Source: Chitinophaga pinensis (lineage in GTDB: Bacteria; Bacteroidota; Bacteroidia; NS11-12g; UBA955). From it: a stretch of DNA of 33,232 bases. Positions 1 to 8,070 of this stretch are shown one piece after another. Numbering within the stretch: position 1 is the stretch's first letter; each line of letters starts with the position of its first letter. The stretch lies in NCBI GenBank assembly GCA_945888525.1, contig CAMDAF010000028.1, positions 1-33,232 of the forward strand. The letters run 5' to 3'. The position numbers were made by a program, and so were the translations under genes. The notes below the pieces were generated by a model. It worked only from the letters and a program-made list of their open reading frames with translations, had not been told where the DNA came from and ran no database searches.

Positions 1-201
1 ATTAAAGACTGTGGCATTCCAACCCTTTACATTATGGGGGCCGAAGACCACATGTTCTTGCCGTCTATCAGCAAATTGGTTAAAAACCATTTGTCTTCAC
101 AACTATACGTAATCCCTGCCTGCGGGCATGTGGTGAATGTGGAACAGCCACTAATCTTTAACGAAGAGGTTATCCGTTTTATCAAACAAGATACTTTATA
201 G
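1..201 (+). CDS. alpha/beta hydrolase, C-terminal fragment
   Basis: The frame is open from the first base and ends at TAG 199-201, giving 66 residues of a protein whose start lies outside the window. The fragment carries GAEDHMFLP, the usual setting of the catalytic acid of the alpha/beta hydrolase fold, and about 35 residues later CGHVVNVEQP, the usual setting of the catalytic histidine near the C-terminus. The nucleophile serine would be upstream and is not visible. The substrate cannot be told. It runs convergent to the epimerase gene, with only 20 bases between their stop codons. Confidence 0.75.
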   Translation: MKDCGIPTLYIMGAEDHMFLPSISKLVKNHLSSQLYVIPACGHVVNVEQPLIFNEEVIRFIKQDTL

Positions 202-221
202 AGCCTTAGTTATAATTGAAT

Positions 222-1220
222 CTATTTATTCAAATAAGCCTCACAGGCTTTTAAAACAATGTCTTTGATGGGCTGCAACGTATAACCCTTTGAAACAATT
301 TTTTGGCTGTTGTAGCGGTGCACTTTTACTGAGGTTCTGAGGGTCTCAGGACTTAGGTTGGTGTTCTTAAATAATAAGCCATTGATTTTAAACAAAACCG
401 TAGCCCAAGGCAAATAGCTTGCTTTCATTTCTATACTTGGAGCTTTAACGCCCAAGCCTTCAGCCATGGTATCGAATAATTCTTTGTAGGTAAGGTTTTC
501 TGCCACCATCACAAAACGTTCGTTTTTAACATCAGAAAACGCAAGTGAAACCATAATATCGGCCAGATTTTCAACCCCTATAAAACCATTGACGCCATTG
601 GTGTAAAACTTCAAGCCTTTGTAAATATTTTCAAACAAACGGCAAGAGCCTTTTTTCCATGCACCTGCACCCAGTATAATTCCAGGATTGACCACCACTG
701 CATCTAGGCCCTCTTCTACCCCACGCCATACTTCAAATTCTGCCAAATGCTTACTTTCTGCATACATGGTATTGTTTAAGTCATCTACCCATTGGGTTTC
801 TTCGTCAATTAAACCAATGCCATCAACACGACCTAAGGCTGCAGTACTGCTGGCGTATATCAATTTTTTAACCCCTGCTTTTAAACAGGCATTGACCACA
901 TTGGCAGTGCCTTCGCCGTTTACTTTAAACAGTTCAACTCTATTGCCATTGAAACTCACTTTGGCTGCCGCGTGAAAAACCATTTCGGCACCTTCAAACA
1001 ACTGATCTAAACGCAAGACATCCAACAAATCTGCATCCTCCCATACCAGGTTGCTTAACAAAGATGTTTTGGTCTCTGAAAGGACCAAATTAGAGATGTA
1101 ATTAAACTCATCTAAGCTAGAGCTGCTGCGCTTTAAAGCCATAACCCTATGGCCTTGTTTAAGCAGGGCACACACTAGATAAGAACCTAAAAAACCATTG
1201 GCACCAGTTACGATCAGCAT
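222..1220 (-). CDS. NAD-dependent epimerase/dehydratase (SDR family)
   Basis: This 332-residue extended short-chain dehydrogenase/reductase begins MLIVTGANGFLG, with the Rossmann glycine motif GANGFLG at residues 6-12. VFHAAA (81-86), the ASST serine region (123-126) and the catalytic pair Y153/K157 in YAESK complete the family pattern. It resembles dihydroflavonol-reductase or 3-beta-hydroxysteroid-dehydrogenase-like members, which reduce or epimerise small carbonyl or nucleotide-sugar substrates; the true substrate cannot be read from the sequence. The frame extends 7 codons upstream to a TTG at 1241, but ATG at 1220 puts the nucleotide-binding strand at the N-terminus, as usual for the family, so I chose it. 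It is divergent from the arginase-like gene, with 53 bases between starts. Confidence 0.85.
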   Translation of the reverse strand: MLIVTGANGFLGSYLVCALLKQGHRVMALKRSSSSLDEFNYISNLVLSETKTSLLSNLVWEDADLLDVLRLDQLFEGAEMVFHAAAKVSFNGNRVELFKVNGEGTANVVNACLKAGVKKLIYASSTAALGRVDGIGLIDEETQWVDDLNNTMYAESKHLAEFEVWRGVEEGLDAVVVNPGIILGAGAWKKGSCRLFENIYKGLKFYTNGVNGFIGVENLADIMVSLAFSDVKNERFVMVAENLTYKELFDTMAEGLGVKAPSIEMKASYLPWATVLFKINGLLFKNTNLSPETLRTSVKVHRYNSQKIVSKGYTLQPIKDIVLKACEAYLNK

Positions 1221-1273
1221 GTTGAAAGATTGATGTGGCAATATTCGGTTTTTTATCTCAATATTGAAGCATC

Positions 1274-2350
1274 ATGTTAGAGGCATTTTTTACCCCCGTT
1301 CAAAAATCAATTACCAAACAATACGCCAAAGCCAGCGGTGTGTTGGGTTCTGAATTGAAAATTTATTCAAACAAGTTCCCAAGCACCAAAAACATTGACA
1401 TTGCCATCATCGGATTGGGTAAAAACGCAGACTTGTGCCGCAAAGAATTGTACGCTTTACACTACCATTTTTCAGGTGTTGAAGTGGCCGATTTCGGGAA
1501 TTTAAACCACGATGGCAGTGACAAAAATTTACTCGACGGCATGCGAGAATGCATTTTTGCCCTGCGTGAAGAAAATATTATTCCAATTTTTATTGGGGAA
1601 AACAGCAACTACAGTGAGGCTTTGTTCAAAAGCATCAATTACCAAAAAACGGATATCGCTATGGTATCGCCTTACATTGCCTACAACCCAGATGAGTTGG
1701 CTTGGAAACTCGAGCAAAAAAGCAAACTGTTCCACGCATCATTTATTGGTATACAAAACTTCCTGAATTCGCATACCACCATACAACTCTCGAGCGATAT
1801 CTTTTCAGAACAAATCCGTTTGGGCGACTTGCGTTCCAATACCGCACAAGTGGAGCCATTGTTAAGACAAGCCGATTTATTTGAATTCGATTTGCGCGGC
1901 ATTAAATACAGCAATTTCAATTCGGCCACTGCACATTTACCCAGTGGATTGAACAACCAAGAAGCCTGTGCCATTTGCCGTTATGCCGGCATTTCTAACA
2001 CCATAGGATTGTATCTGTTCAACCATTTCGAACTCAACGAAACCCATGCAAGCGATGCCCAACAAATTGCACAAATGATATGGTACACCATTGATGGTAT
2101 AGCGGGAAGGTTTAACGACATGCCTATGCTAAACAACCGCAACTTTACGGTTTACAAATGCCATGCCCACAGCGGTGAAGACATGTTGTTTTTGTACAGC
2201 GAATTAAGTGGCAGATGGTGGATGCAGGTACCGCAATTAGACAAGAAGAAAAAAACTGCACCTAAATTTATCGGCTGCTCGGAGAACGACCACCAGGTTG
2301 CCGAACAAGGTGAAGTACCTGAAAAATGGTACAGAGCAAGTGGATACTAG
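1274..2350 (+). CDS. arginase/formimidoylglutamase-family protein, probably catalytically dead
   Basis: The 358 residues match the overall plan of the Bacteroidota branch of the ureohydrolase family. The region LPSGLNNQEACAICRYAGIS (222-241), IAQMIWYTIDG (265-275) and a C-terminal tail with RWWMQVPQLDKKKK followed by CSENDH and a final EKWY are characteristic of that branch as I know it. Active family members bind two manganese ions through GGxH, DxHxD and SxDxDxxDP motifs. Here the corresponding places read IGENSNY (108-113), SPYIAY (132-137) and EFDLRGIKYS (204-213), so most metal ligands are missing. Arginase or formiminoglutamase activity is therefore unlikely, and the role is unknown. 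Start ATG 1274 has no good upstream competitor. Confidence 0.8.
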   Translation: MLEAFFTPVQKSITKQYAKASGVLGSELKIYSNKFPSTKNIDIAIIGLGKNADLCRKELYALHYHFSGVEVADFGNLNHDGSDKNLLDGMRECIFALREENIIPIFIGENSNYSEALFKSINYQKTDIAMVSPYIAYNPDELAWKLEQKSKLFHASFIGIQNFLNSHTTIQLSSDIFSEQIRLGDLRSNTAQVEPLLRQADLFEFDLRGIKYSNFNSATAHLPSGLNNQEACAICRYAGISNTIGLYLFNHFELNETHASDAQQIAQMIWYTIDGIAGRFNDMPMLNNRNFTVYKCHAHSGEDMLFLYSELSGRWWMQVPQLDKKKKTAPKFIGCSENDHQVAEQGEVPEKWYRASGY

Positions 2351-2842
2351 GGTTTAGGGGTTAGGGTATTCACCTTCGTTTCACTGCGGTGAACAAAGTA
2401 GGGTTTAGTGTTTTCGAAAATGACTCATCTTAAAGTAAGTGAAATATGTTGTTGGTATCACCACCAACAACGCTATAAAAAAATGATGTCGTGGTTGTTT
2501 ACGGGGATTCTAAGTCAAAATGAAACTCTCATACTTCTATAAAAGAATTCAATGTGAATGAATACCACATCCGCTCTCACTCTCACTCCCACTCTCCCTT
2601 CCCCGTCCGCCCCTGATGGTAGCGACAGCCTTATGCATACAAATTGCTTTTATTGCACTTAGGGCTAGGCGACGCGGCAGCAAGCCATAGCACAAGTAGC
2701 AAAAAACAAATTTGTAAAATAAGCTAAAGCGGACAGCAGGAAATGGGCCCAAATCCAAAACCAGTGTGAATGTGAATGTGAATGTGAGTCCGAATGTGAC
2801 GATCACTTCAACAATCTGGGGCAGGAGCGCAATCGCTCTCAC
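2351..2842. other. gene-free stretch with G-rich, simple-repeat and palindromic DNA
   Basis: No convincing gene is present. Directly after the arginase-like stop is a telomere-like G-rich run (GGGTTTAGGGGTTAGGG, about 2352-2368), then a possible hairpin TTCACC/GGTGAA (about 2370-2394). From 2574 to about 2800 lie two simple repeats flanking an imperfect palindrome, described separately. A minus-strand reading frame across it encodes low-complexity ESGSESESG and is not believable as a protein. Confidence 0.7.
2574..2800. repeat. imperfect palindromic intergenic element flanked by simple repeats
   Basis: The left flank (2574-2598) is built of CTCTCACT-type repeats and the right flank (2765-2788) of tandem TGTGAA hexamers. 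Between them about 130 bases form an imperfect palindrome centred near 2677. The best arms are TACAAATTGCTTTT at 2638-2651 against the complement of 2701-2716, continued inward by GCACTTAGGGCTA (2655-2667) against the complement of TAGCACAAGTAGC (2688-2700). The outer parts, including GCGGACAGCAGGAAATGGGCCC split around 2729-2750, resemble a dispersed intergenic family I have seen in Bacteroidota genomes, but that is recollection, not a search. Only one copy is in this window. Confidence 0.5.
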
Positions 2843-3259
2843 TTACATTTGTCTATTCGAAGCAACCCACCCGTTGATGTACGAAACAATATCAACTGTA
2901 GAAGTGCCTGGGGCGAACAAACGGGCTACGCCTTGTGCATTGAGGCTTAGCATGTCATCGTCAGGTATAATACCACCGCCAATAAGCAATACATCTTTCA
3001 ATTCTTTTTCCTTCATCACCTGAATGATTTTTGGAAACACGGTGTTGTGTGCACCAGACAATATGCTAACACCAATGACGTCAACGTCCTCTTGCAAGGC
3101 TGCGTTTACAACCATTTCAGGGGTTTGTCTGAGTCCTGTGTAAATAACTTCCATACCAGCGTCTCTTAAGGCTGTGGCAATAACTTTTGCGCCGCGGTCG
3201 TGACCGTCGAGTCCGACTTTTGCGATTAATACACGAATTGGTCTATTGATAGTACTCAT
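2843..3259 (-). CDS. stand-alone cobalamin-binding domain, methylmalonyl-CoA mutase type
   Basis: These 138 residues form a complete B12-binding domain. The DxHxxG signature is D18-G-H20-D-R-G23, where the histidine replaces the lower ligand of cobalamin; SIL at 65-67 and GGG at 94-96 are the other nucleotide-tail contacts of the family. The closest relatives are the C-terminal domain of methylmalonyl-CoA mutase and the small subunits of related acyl-CoA mutases, so it probably partners a separate catalytic subunit that is not in this window. Its ATG overlaps the stop of the lipoprotein gene by one base (TAATG), so it is the third gene of a gltX-led cluster. The partner and the exact acyl-CoA substrate are inferred only at family level. 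Confidence 0.88.
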   Translation of the reverse strand: MSTINRPIRVLIAKVGLDGHDRGAKVIATALRDAGMEVIYTGLRQTPEMVVNAALQEDVDVIGVSILSGAHNTVFPKIIQVMKEKELKDVLLIGGGIIPDDDMLSLNAQGVARLFAPGTSTVDIVSYINGWVASNRQM

Positions 3260-3783
3260 TATTGAATGCGTTTAAATTTTATGGCAGCTCGGCGTTTCAT
3301 GAATTTCTCACAATACGCTTTAAATGCTTGGTTGTCCATGGTGTATTCACCACTTTCTTTTCCTGTTAATTCTAGGCCTGCGCGTTTCATACGCTTAACA
3401 CTTTTCTTGGTCAACACCAATTTGTAAACATACAAATTGTTGAGGTCGAACTCGAAAGGGTAAACAAACCATGCGTGCTTGCCCAGGCTGTCGGTGTGGT
3501 GCACGTTGATGTAGTAAAAGTCGCCCAAATGACTCAAGGTATTGTTGCTGTCGTTTTGAGCCAATATGCCCGACACCAAAGGATCATTGCTGATAACACC
3601 ATTGGCCCCGATAGAGACCACATGGGTGTCATTGTAGCCTTGGTGTTTTTCAATGAACTGGTATTTGCCGTAAATGCTTTCTGGAAATGTTTTAATAATA
3701 ACTCCTGGACGGGCGGTAAAGCTCGCCATTTGACAGGCACTGAGTAAAACTATAAAAACAAAGTAGGCAAAACCTTTTTTCAT
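3259..3783 (-). CDS. small lipoprotein of unknown function
   Basis: The 174-residue protein begins [18 protein letters not shown]: a lysine-rich start, a hydrophobic stretch and an LSAC lipobox, so it should be exported and lipid-anchored at the cysteine. The frame stays open 22 codons further upstream into gltX, but ATG 3783 is the start that gives a lipoprotein signal. The mature part has no domain I recognise; it is rich in aromatic residues and ends in a strongly basic [11 protein letters not shown]. It starts one base after the gltX stop and its own stop overlaps the start of the B12-domain gene, so the three are probably co-transcribed. Confidence 0.75.
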   Translation of the reverse strand: MKKGFAYFVFIVLLSACQMASFTARPGVIIKTFPESIYGKYQFIEKHQGYNDTHVVSIGANGVISNDPLVSGILAQNDSNNTLSHLGDFYYINVHHTDSLGKHAWFVYPFEFDLNNLYVYKLVLTKKSVKRMKRAGLELTGKESGEYTMDNQAFKAYCEKFMKRRAAIKFKRIQ

Positions 3784-3784
3784 A

Positions 3785-5314
3785 TTATGCAGTTTGTGAA
3801 ATTTTTTGAATAGCCGTTTTGATACGCTCTGCTGATGCTTGAAGACCAATCAGCACAAGCATTTCGTACAAAGGCGGTCCACCTGCTTCGCCGCTCAAAC
3901 ATACCCTTAACGGTTGCATCAAAGAACCAGGGTTAATGCCTTGCTCGGTGGCCATTTGCTTCATTGCGGTTTCAACTTCTGTAGCGCTTGCATCCTGCAT
4001 TTTCGCTAAACTATCTGCAAAAGCATCTAAAAACGCAGCCACTTGTGGGTTCCATTTTTTAGCCACTACCTGCTCGTCGTATACTTTAGGCAATTCAAAA
4101 AAGAATGCAGACTTTTCTATTATCTCGTGTTTGAAATTTACTTTCTCACGGATCAGTTGCACCACTTGGGTTAAATAATCCAATGTGGTTTCGTAACCTT
4201 TCTCAGCAACATCAAACAAAATACTCTCAGCAATTTCTCTAGGATCTTTTAGCATAAGGTGTTGGTGGTTAAACCACTTCGCTTTGTCAGGGTCAAATTT
4301 TGCCCCGTTCTTGCTTATCTTTTCTATGCTGAACAATTGTATCAACTCGTCCATACTAAACAACTCGCGGTTGTCTGAAGTATGCCAACCCAATAGGGCC
4401 AACATGTTCACCACAGCCTCAGATTCATAGCCTTTTTCTTTGTAACCACTGCTGATGTCTCCAGTTGTTGGGTCGGTCCATTCCAATGGGAACACCGGGA
4501 AGCCCAAACGGTCGCCATCGCGTTTGCTTAATTTGCCATTGCCATCCGGTTTAAGGATCAAAGGAAGGTGAGCGAATTTAGGCATCACGTCTTCCCAACC
4601 GAAAAATTTGTACAACATCACATGCAAAGGTGCCGAAGGCAGCCACTCTTCACCACGGATAACGTGGGTGATTTTCATGGTGTAATCGTCAACTACATTG
4701 GCCAAATGGTAAGTAGGCATGCCGTCGCTCTTAAACAAAACTTTATCATCCATGGCAGCGGTTTGCACCAGCACCCAACCGCGAATTAAATCGTGGAATC
4801 TTACTTCTTCTTTTCTTGGTAACTTAATGCGGATAACATAAGGTTCGCCAGCGTCCAAAAGTCTTTTCACTTCGTCTTCACCCAGCGTCAAAGAGTTTTT
4901 CATGTTCATGCGGCTAACAGCATCGTATTGAGGAGCCATTCCACCAGCCTTTAACTTCTCGCGCATTTCGTCCAAGTCTTCTGTGGTATCGAATGCGTAG
5001 TAGGCATTGCCGGCTTCAAGCAATTGGTCGGCATATTGACGGTACATGGCTTTTCTATCGCTTTGGCGGTATGGCTCAAAAGGACCGCCCACGTGGGTTC
5101 CTTCATCAAATTTAATCCCAGCCCAGGTCAAGGAATCAATTATGTATTGCTCAGCACCAGGAACAAAACGGCCTTGATCGGTATCTTCTACCCTCAAAAT
5201 CATGTCTCCTCCTTGTTGTTTTGCAAACAAATAATTGAACAATGCGGTTCTAACACCCCCAATGTGTAAGGGTCCTGTTGGACTGGGCGCGAATCTTACT
5301 CTGACTTTCGACAT
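3785..5314 (-). CDS. gltX: glutamate--tRNA ligase
   Basis: The 509-residue class I aminoacyl-tRNA synthetase charges tRNA-Glu with glutamate in the cytoplasm. It begins MSKVRVRFAPSPTGPLHIGG, with the HIGH-type motif HIGG at 17-20, and carries the KMSKS-type loop KLSKR at 261-265. DQGRFVPGAEQYI and the C-terminal helical anticodon-binding part are present and the length is normal. The upstream sequence holds TAATTTCG (5322-5329), one mismatch from the Bacteroidota -7 box, ending only 7 bases before the ATG. It leads a cluster with a lipoprotein gene and a B12-domain gene. Confidence 0.97.
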   Translation of the reverse strand: MSKVRVRFAPSPTGPLHIGGVRTALFNYLFAKQQGGDMILRVEDTDQGRFVPGAEQYIIDSLTWAGIKFDEGTHVGGPFEPYRQSDRKAMYRQYADQLLEAGNAYYAFDTTEDLDEMREKLKAGGMAPQYDAVSRMNMKNSLTLGEDEVKRLLDAGEPYVIRIKLPRKEEVRFHDLIRGWVLVQTAAMDDKVLFKSDGMPTYHLANVVDDYTMKITHVIRGEEWLPSAPLHVMLYKFFGWEDVMPKFAHLPLILKPDGNGKLSKRDGDRLGFPVFPLEWTDPTTGDISSGYKEKGYESEAVVNMLALLGWHTSDNRELFSMDELIQLFSIEKISKNGAKFDPDKAKWFNHQHLMLKDPREIAESILFDVAEKGYETTLDYLTQVVQLIREKVNFKHEIIEKSAFFFELPKVYDEQVVAKKWNPQVAAFLDAFADSLAKMQDASATEVETAMKQMATEQGINPGSLMQPLRVCLSGEAGGPPLYEMLVLIGLQASAERIKTAIQKISQTA

Positions 5315-5321
5315 AAAGGTG

Positions 5322-5329
5322 CGAAATTA
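5322..5329 (-). promoter_or_regulatory. candidate -7 promoter element of gltX
   Basis: On the minus strand the sequence reads TAATTTCG followed by CACCTTT and the gltX ATG. It differs from the Bacteroidota -7 consensus TAnnTTTG at one base. No clear -33 TTTG was found, so this is a weak call. Confidence 0.4.
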
Positions 5330-5504
5330 AAGAAAAAATAGGAGAAAGTTATAGCGATAAAATACGGGTGAAAATTGCTTTAAATCAAGATGAAAATAGA
5401 AGTAATATCTCTATGTTTTTAGCGGCTGTTTAAGCAGCCTTTCAATTCAGAAAAGAGTCCAGGGCCAGAAGGCCATTTAGCATCTATGAAGAAGACCAAG
5501 GCAT

Positions 5505-6077
5505 TCACTTTTTCTTTTTCAATTTACTCAACCATTCTGGAGTTATGCCCATGAATTCTGCAATATATTTTGATGGAACAACCTTAATCACTTGAGGGCA
5601 ATTGGTAATTAAATATTTATATAGATTTTCAGATGATTCAGAAATCACTTTGTTTTTCAAATTGATTTCAACGGCCAAGGTTTCATAAATCAAATTATAG
5701 ACAAATTGAAAAAGCAGGCGGTCGTTAAGGTAGAGACTATCTAAATCACTTTTCTTTATTTCAATAACTCGGGAATCAACTAAAGCGATAATTTCATAGT
5801 TGGTTTTTTTACCCGTAAAAAAGCTGTCGTTACAGGTAAATGTATTTTGAAAATCTTCTAAAAAAAAGTTGATTGTCTTTCGTATCGCGTTATCCTCATC
5901 AATATATTTGCACACAAATGCGCCTTCAATTAAAAAATAATTTTTATCGCAAATTATCTTAGATTTAAGCAATATTTCTTTTTTGTTTATTATCTTTAAC
6001 TGGCAAATGCTTATCATTTTTTCTATTTGATCATGAGATAATTTAGCCAAATGTAATTGGTCAATGAATTTCTGCAT
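5505..6077 (-). CDS. Crp/Fnr-family transcriptional regulator
   Basis: The 190-residue protein has a cyclic-nucleotide-binding-like beta-roll in its first ~115 residues and a helix-turn-helix at the very end (VPSKYIAEFMGITPEWLSKLKKKK, about 167-190). The block SKYIAEFMGITPEWLSKL matches the recognition region of the short Crp/Fnr regulators common in Bacteroidota. No cysteine cluster of Fnr type is present, so the ligand is unknown. The gene is more AT-rich than gltX and accC on either side. It stands alone, with about 180-bp gaps on both sides, and ends in four lysines. The genes it controls cannot be inferred. Confidence 0.82.
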   Translation of the reverse strand: MQKFIDQLHLAKLSHDQIEKMISICQLKIINKKEILLKSKIICDKNYFLIEGAFVCKYIDEDNAIRKTINFFLEDFQNTFTCNDSFFTGKKTNYEIIALVDSRVIEIKKSDLDSLYLNDRLLFQFVYNLIYETLAVEINLKNKVISESSENLYKYLITNCPQVIKVVPSKYIAEFMGITPEWLSKLKKKK

Positions 6078-6258
6078 GTTCTAAAGTAAAAGAGAGTTTA
6101 GTGAAGCGATTTTTAGAACTATTCGATAGCAAAAATTGGAACAAGCTTCAAAATATTGAAGAAGAGAATACTCTAAATTAAAAACAGTTGAATGCTTGCT
6201 AATATATTCTATCATTATTATTTCCCCTATCTAATAATACATTTAAAACAAACTCAAA

Positions 6259-7764
6259 CTAACGCATGCTTCTGCGTTTTTTGTACCAATCGGACTCTAT
6301 GGAACTTGACCCATTAGAAGCCTGAGACGACGCAACTTTATTTGAAAAAGCATAAGAGGCAATTAATCCTAAAGCTTCTTCTAAGGTTTGGTCTTCTTTT
6401 GACTGCAAATATTCAGGTTTGAAATAATTGTCGATAAATTTGGTGTCAAAATTACCGTTAATAAAATGCTCATTTTCCATAACCCAGTGTCCAAATTGCA
6501 AGGTATTGGCTACTCCAGAAATTCTGTATTCTGTGATGGCGCGTTTCATTTTATCAATTGCATTGTCGCGGGTATCGGCCCAAATAATAAGCTTAGCCAC
6601 CATATTGTCGTAATGGATCGGAATTTCCATTCCTTCTTCCATGCAATCATCAACCCTGATGCCCGGTCCTTGCGGCACTCGGTAAGTACTCAAAGTACCA
6701 ATATCTGGCAAGAAGTTATTCATTGGATCTTCGGCGCACACCCTTAGTTCTAAAGCATGTCCATTAATTTTTAAATCTTCTTGGGTAAAACTCAAAGGAT
6801 GTCCTTCAGCCACACGAATTTGTTCCTTAACCAAATCCAAACCTGTTATCAATTCGGTTACTGGATGCTCAACTTGCAAACGGGTATTCATTTCTAGAAA
6901 ATAGAAATTCAAATTCTCATCCAATAAAAACTCAACCGTTCCTGCTCCACTGTAATTTGCCGCTTTGGCAACGTTTACCGCCGCCTCTCCCATTTGCTTG
7001 CGCAATTCTGGAGTCAACACCGCACTCGGCGCTTCTTCAACCAATTTTTGATGTCTTCTTTGAATGCTACAATCGCGCTCAAATAAATAACATACATTGC
7101 CATGGTTGTCGGCCATTAATTGTATTTCAATATGCCTAGGAGCAGCCACATATTTTTCTATAAATACGCTGTCGTCGCCAAACGAACTCAAAGCTTCACT
7201 TTGGGCCATGTGCATTTGTGGTTCAAACTCGTCGATACCATTGACAATTCTCATACCCTTTCCGCCACCGCCAGCACTGGCTTTGATTAATACGGGGAAA
7301 CCGATTTGTACCGCAACTAGCTTAGCTGCTTCTATGTCTGTGATGGCTTCTTTTAGTCCTGGAACCAAAGGCACACCAAATTTTTCAACGGCTTGCTTGC
7401 TGGCAATTTTACTTCCCATCAAATCCATACTCTCAGCAGATGGACCTACGAAAATGATGCCTGCTTCGGCCAATTTAATGGCAAATTCAGACCGTTCACT
7501 TAAAAACCCGTATCCAGGGTGCACAGCATCTACGTTATGGGTTTTGCAAATTTCAATAATTTTATCGGCCAATAAATAACTTTCGCGCGAAGGCGGTGGA
7601 CCAAGTCTGTAGGCCTCATCAGCATAACGAACATGCAGCGCATTGCGGTCGGCATCGCTATAAACAGCCACTGTTTTTATACCCAACTCACGGCAAGTGC
7701 GCATTACACGAATGGCAATTTCTCCGCGGTTAGCCACCAATAGTTTTTTAATTGAACGAATCAT
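6259..7764 (-). CDS. accC: biotin carboxylase subunit of an acyl-CoA carboxylase
   Basis: The 501-residue protein carries the biotin carboxylase fold: MIRSIKKLLVANRGEIAIRV at the start, HPGYGFLSE (82-90), the ATP-grasp glycine loop KASAGGGGKGMR (161-172) and the EMNTRLQVEHPVTE catalytic segment. It carboxylates biotin with ATP and bicarbonate. It is about 50 residues longer than E. coli AccC; the C-terminal tail is polar and ends in basic YKKRRSMR. No biotinyl-carrier domain (AMKM) is present, so a separate carrier and carboxyltransferase are needed. It could serve acetyl- or propionyl-CoA carboxylase; the B12 mutase-type domain 3 kb away makes propionyl-CoA plausible but does not prove it. 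Confidence 0.93.
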   Translation of the reverse strand: MIRSIKKLLVANRGEIAIRVMRTCRELGIKTVAVYSDADRNALHVRYADEAYRLGPPPSRESYLLADKIIEICKTHNVDAVHPGYGFLSERSEFAIKLAEAGIIFVGPSAESMDLMGSKIASKQAVEKFGVPLVPGLKEAITDIEAAKLVAVQIGFPVLIKASAGGGGKGMRIVNGIDEFEPQMHMAQSEALSSFGDDSVFIEKYVAAPRHIEIQLMADNHGNVCYLFERDCSIQRRHQKLVEEAPSAVLTPELRKQMGEAAVNVAKAANYSGAGTVEFLLDENLNFYFLEMNTRLQVEHPVTELITGLDLVKEQIRVAEGHPLSFTQEDLKINGHALELRVCAEDPMNNFLPDIGTLSTYRVPQGPGIRVDDCMEEGMEIPIHYDNMVAKLIIWADTRDNAIDKMKRAITEYRISGVANTLQFGHWVMENEHFINGNFDTKFIDNYFKPEYLQSKEDQTLEEALGLIASYAFSNKVASSQASNGSSSIESDWYKKRRSMR

Positions 7765-7775
7765 GGTTTATGTTG

Positions 7776-7783
7776 CAAACTTA
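7776..7783 (-). promoter_or_regulatory. candidate -7 promoter element of accC
   Basis: The minus strand reads TAAGTTTG, an exact match to the Bacteroidota -7 consensus TAnnTTTG, 11 bases upstream of the accC ATG. About 18 bases further upstream is TTTC, one base from the -33 TTTG. Confidence 0.5.
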
Positions 7784-8050
7784 ATGAAAAATTAAAGTTT
7801 AGAAAGGGTAAAAAAAGTTTAGAATGAAAAAAGCCGTAGAATTGAATACATTTCGAATGTTCATTCTACATATAAACCGAAATAATTCACATTAAAAGAC
7901 AATTAAACACGAACAAAGTAAATTTTGTAGTACAAAACAATACAAATAATTGATTATTAATAAATTAATTTTAATATTATCCATACAAAAATAGTACTAA
8001 TTAGAGGAATAAGCAAGGATAACTCAAAAAAAAACAGCGACCTAATCGTC

Positions 8051-8058
8051 TAAATTTG
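8051..8058 (+). promoter_or_regulatory. candidate -7 promoter element of the membrane-sensor gene
   Basis: TAAATTTG matches TAnnTTTG exactly and ends 12 bases before ATG 8071. A -33 element is not evident. Confidence 0.45.
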
Positions 8059-8070
8059 CACCCAATTAGT

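Larger units (their letters stand above)
7765..8070. other. divergent intergenic region between accC and the membrane-protein gene
   Basis: This AT-rich 306-bp stretch holds no gene. It contains the accC promoter candidate at one end and TAAATTTG at the other. In between are a small palindrome GAATG-TT-CATTC (7855-7866) and an inverted pair TAGAATG (7820-7826) / CATTCTA (7862-7868), which could be a regulator site but are too short to be sure of. Confidence 0.4.

Noticed and set aside
2549-2842. 97-residue minus-strand protein in the intergenic region
   Set aside because: The frame runs across simple repeats (ESGSESESG, TFTFTF) and a palindrome, and has no recognisable domain or conserved look; it is an open frame by chance.
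5424-5439. Hairpin GGCTG/CAGCC as terminator of the Crp/Fnr-like gene
   Set aside because: The stem is only 5 bp and the T-run after it on the minus strand is poor, so I did not call it as a terminator.
5440-5504. Minus-strand continuation reading like VFFIDAKWPSGPGLFSELKG after the Crp/Fnr-like stop
   Set aside because: It has no start of its own, is in another frame, and the regulator already ends where family members normally end.
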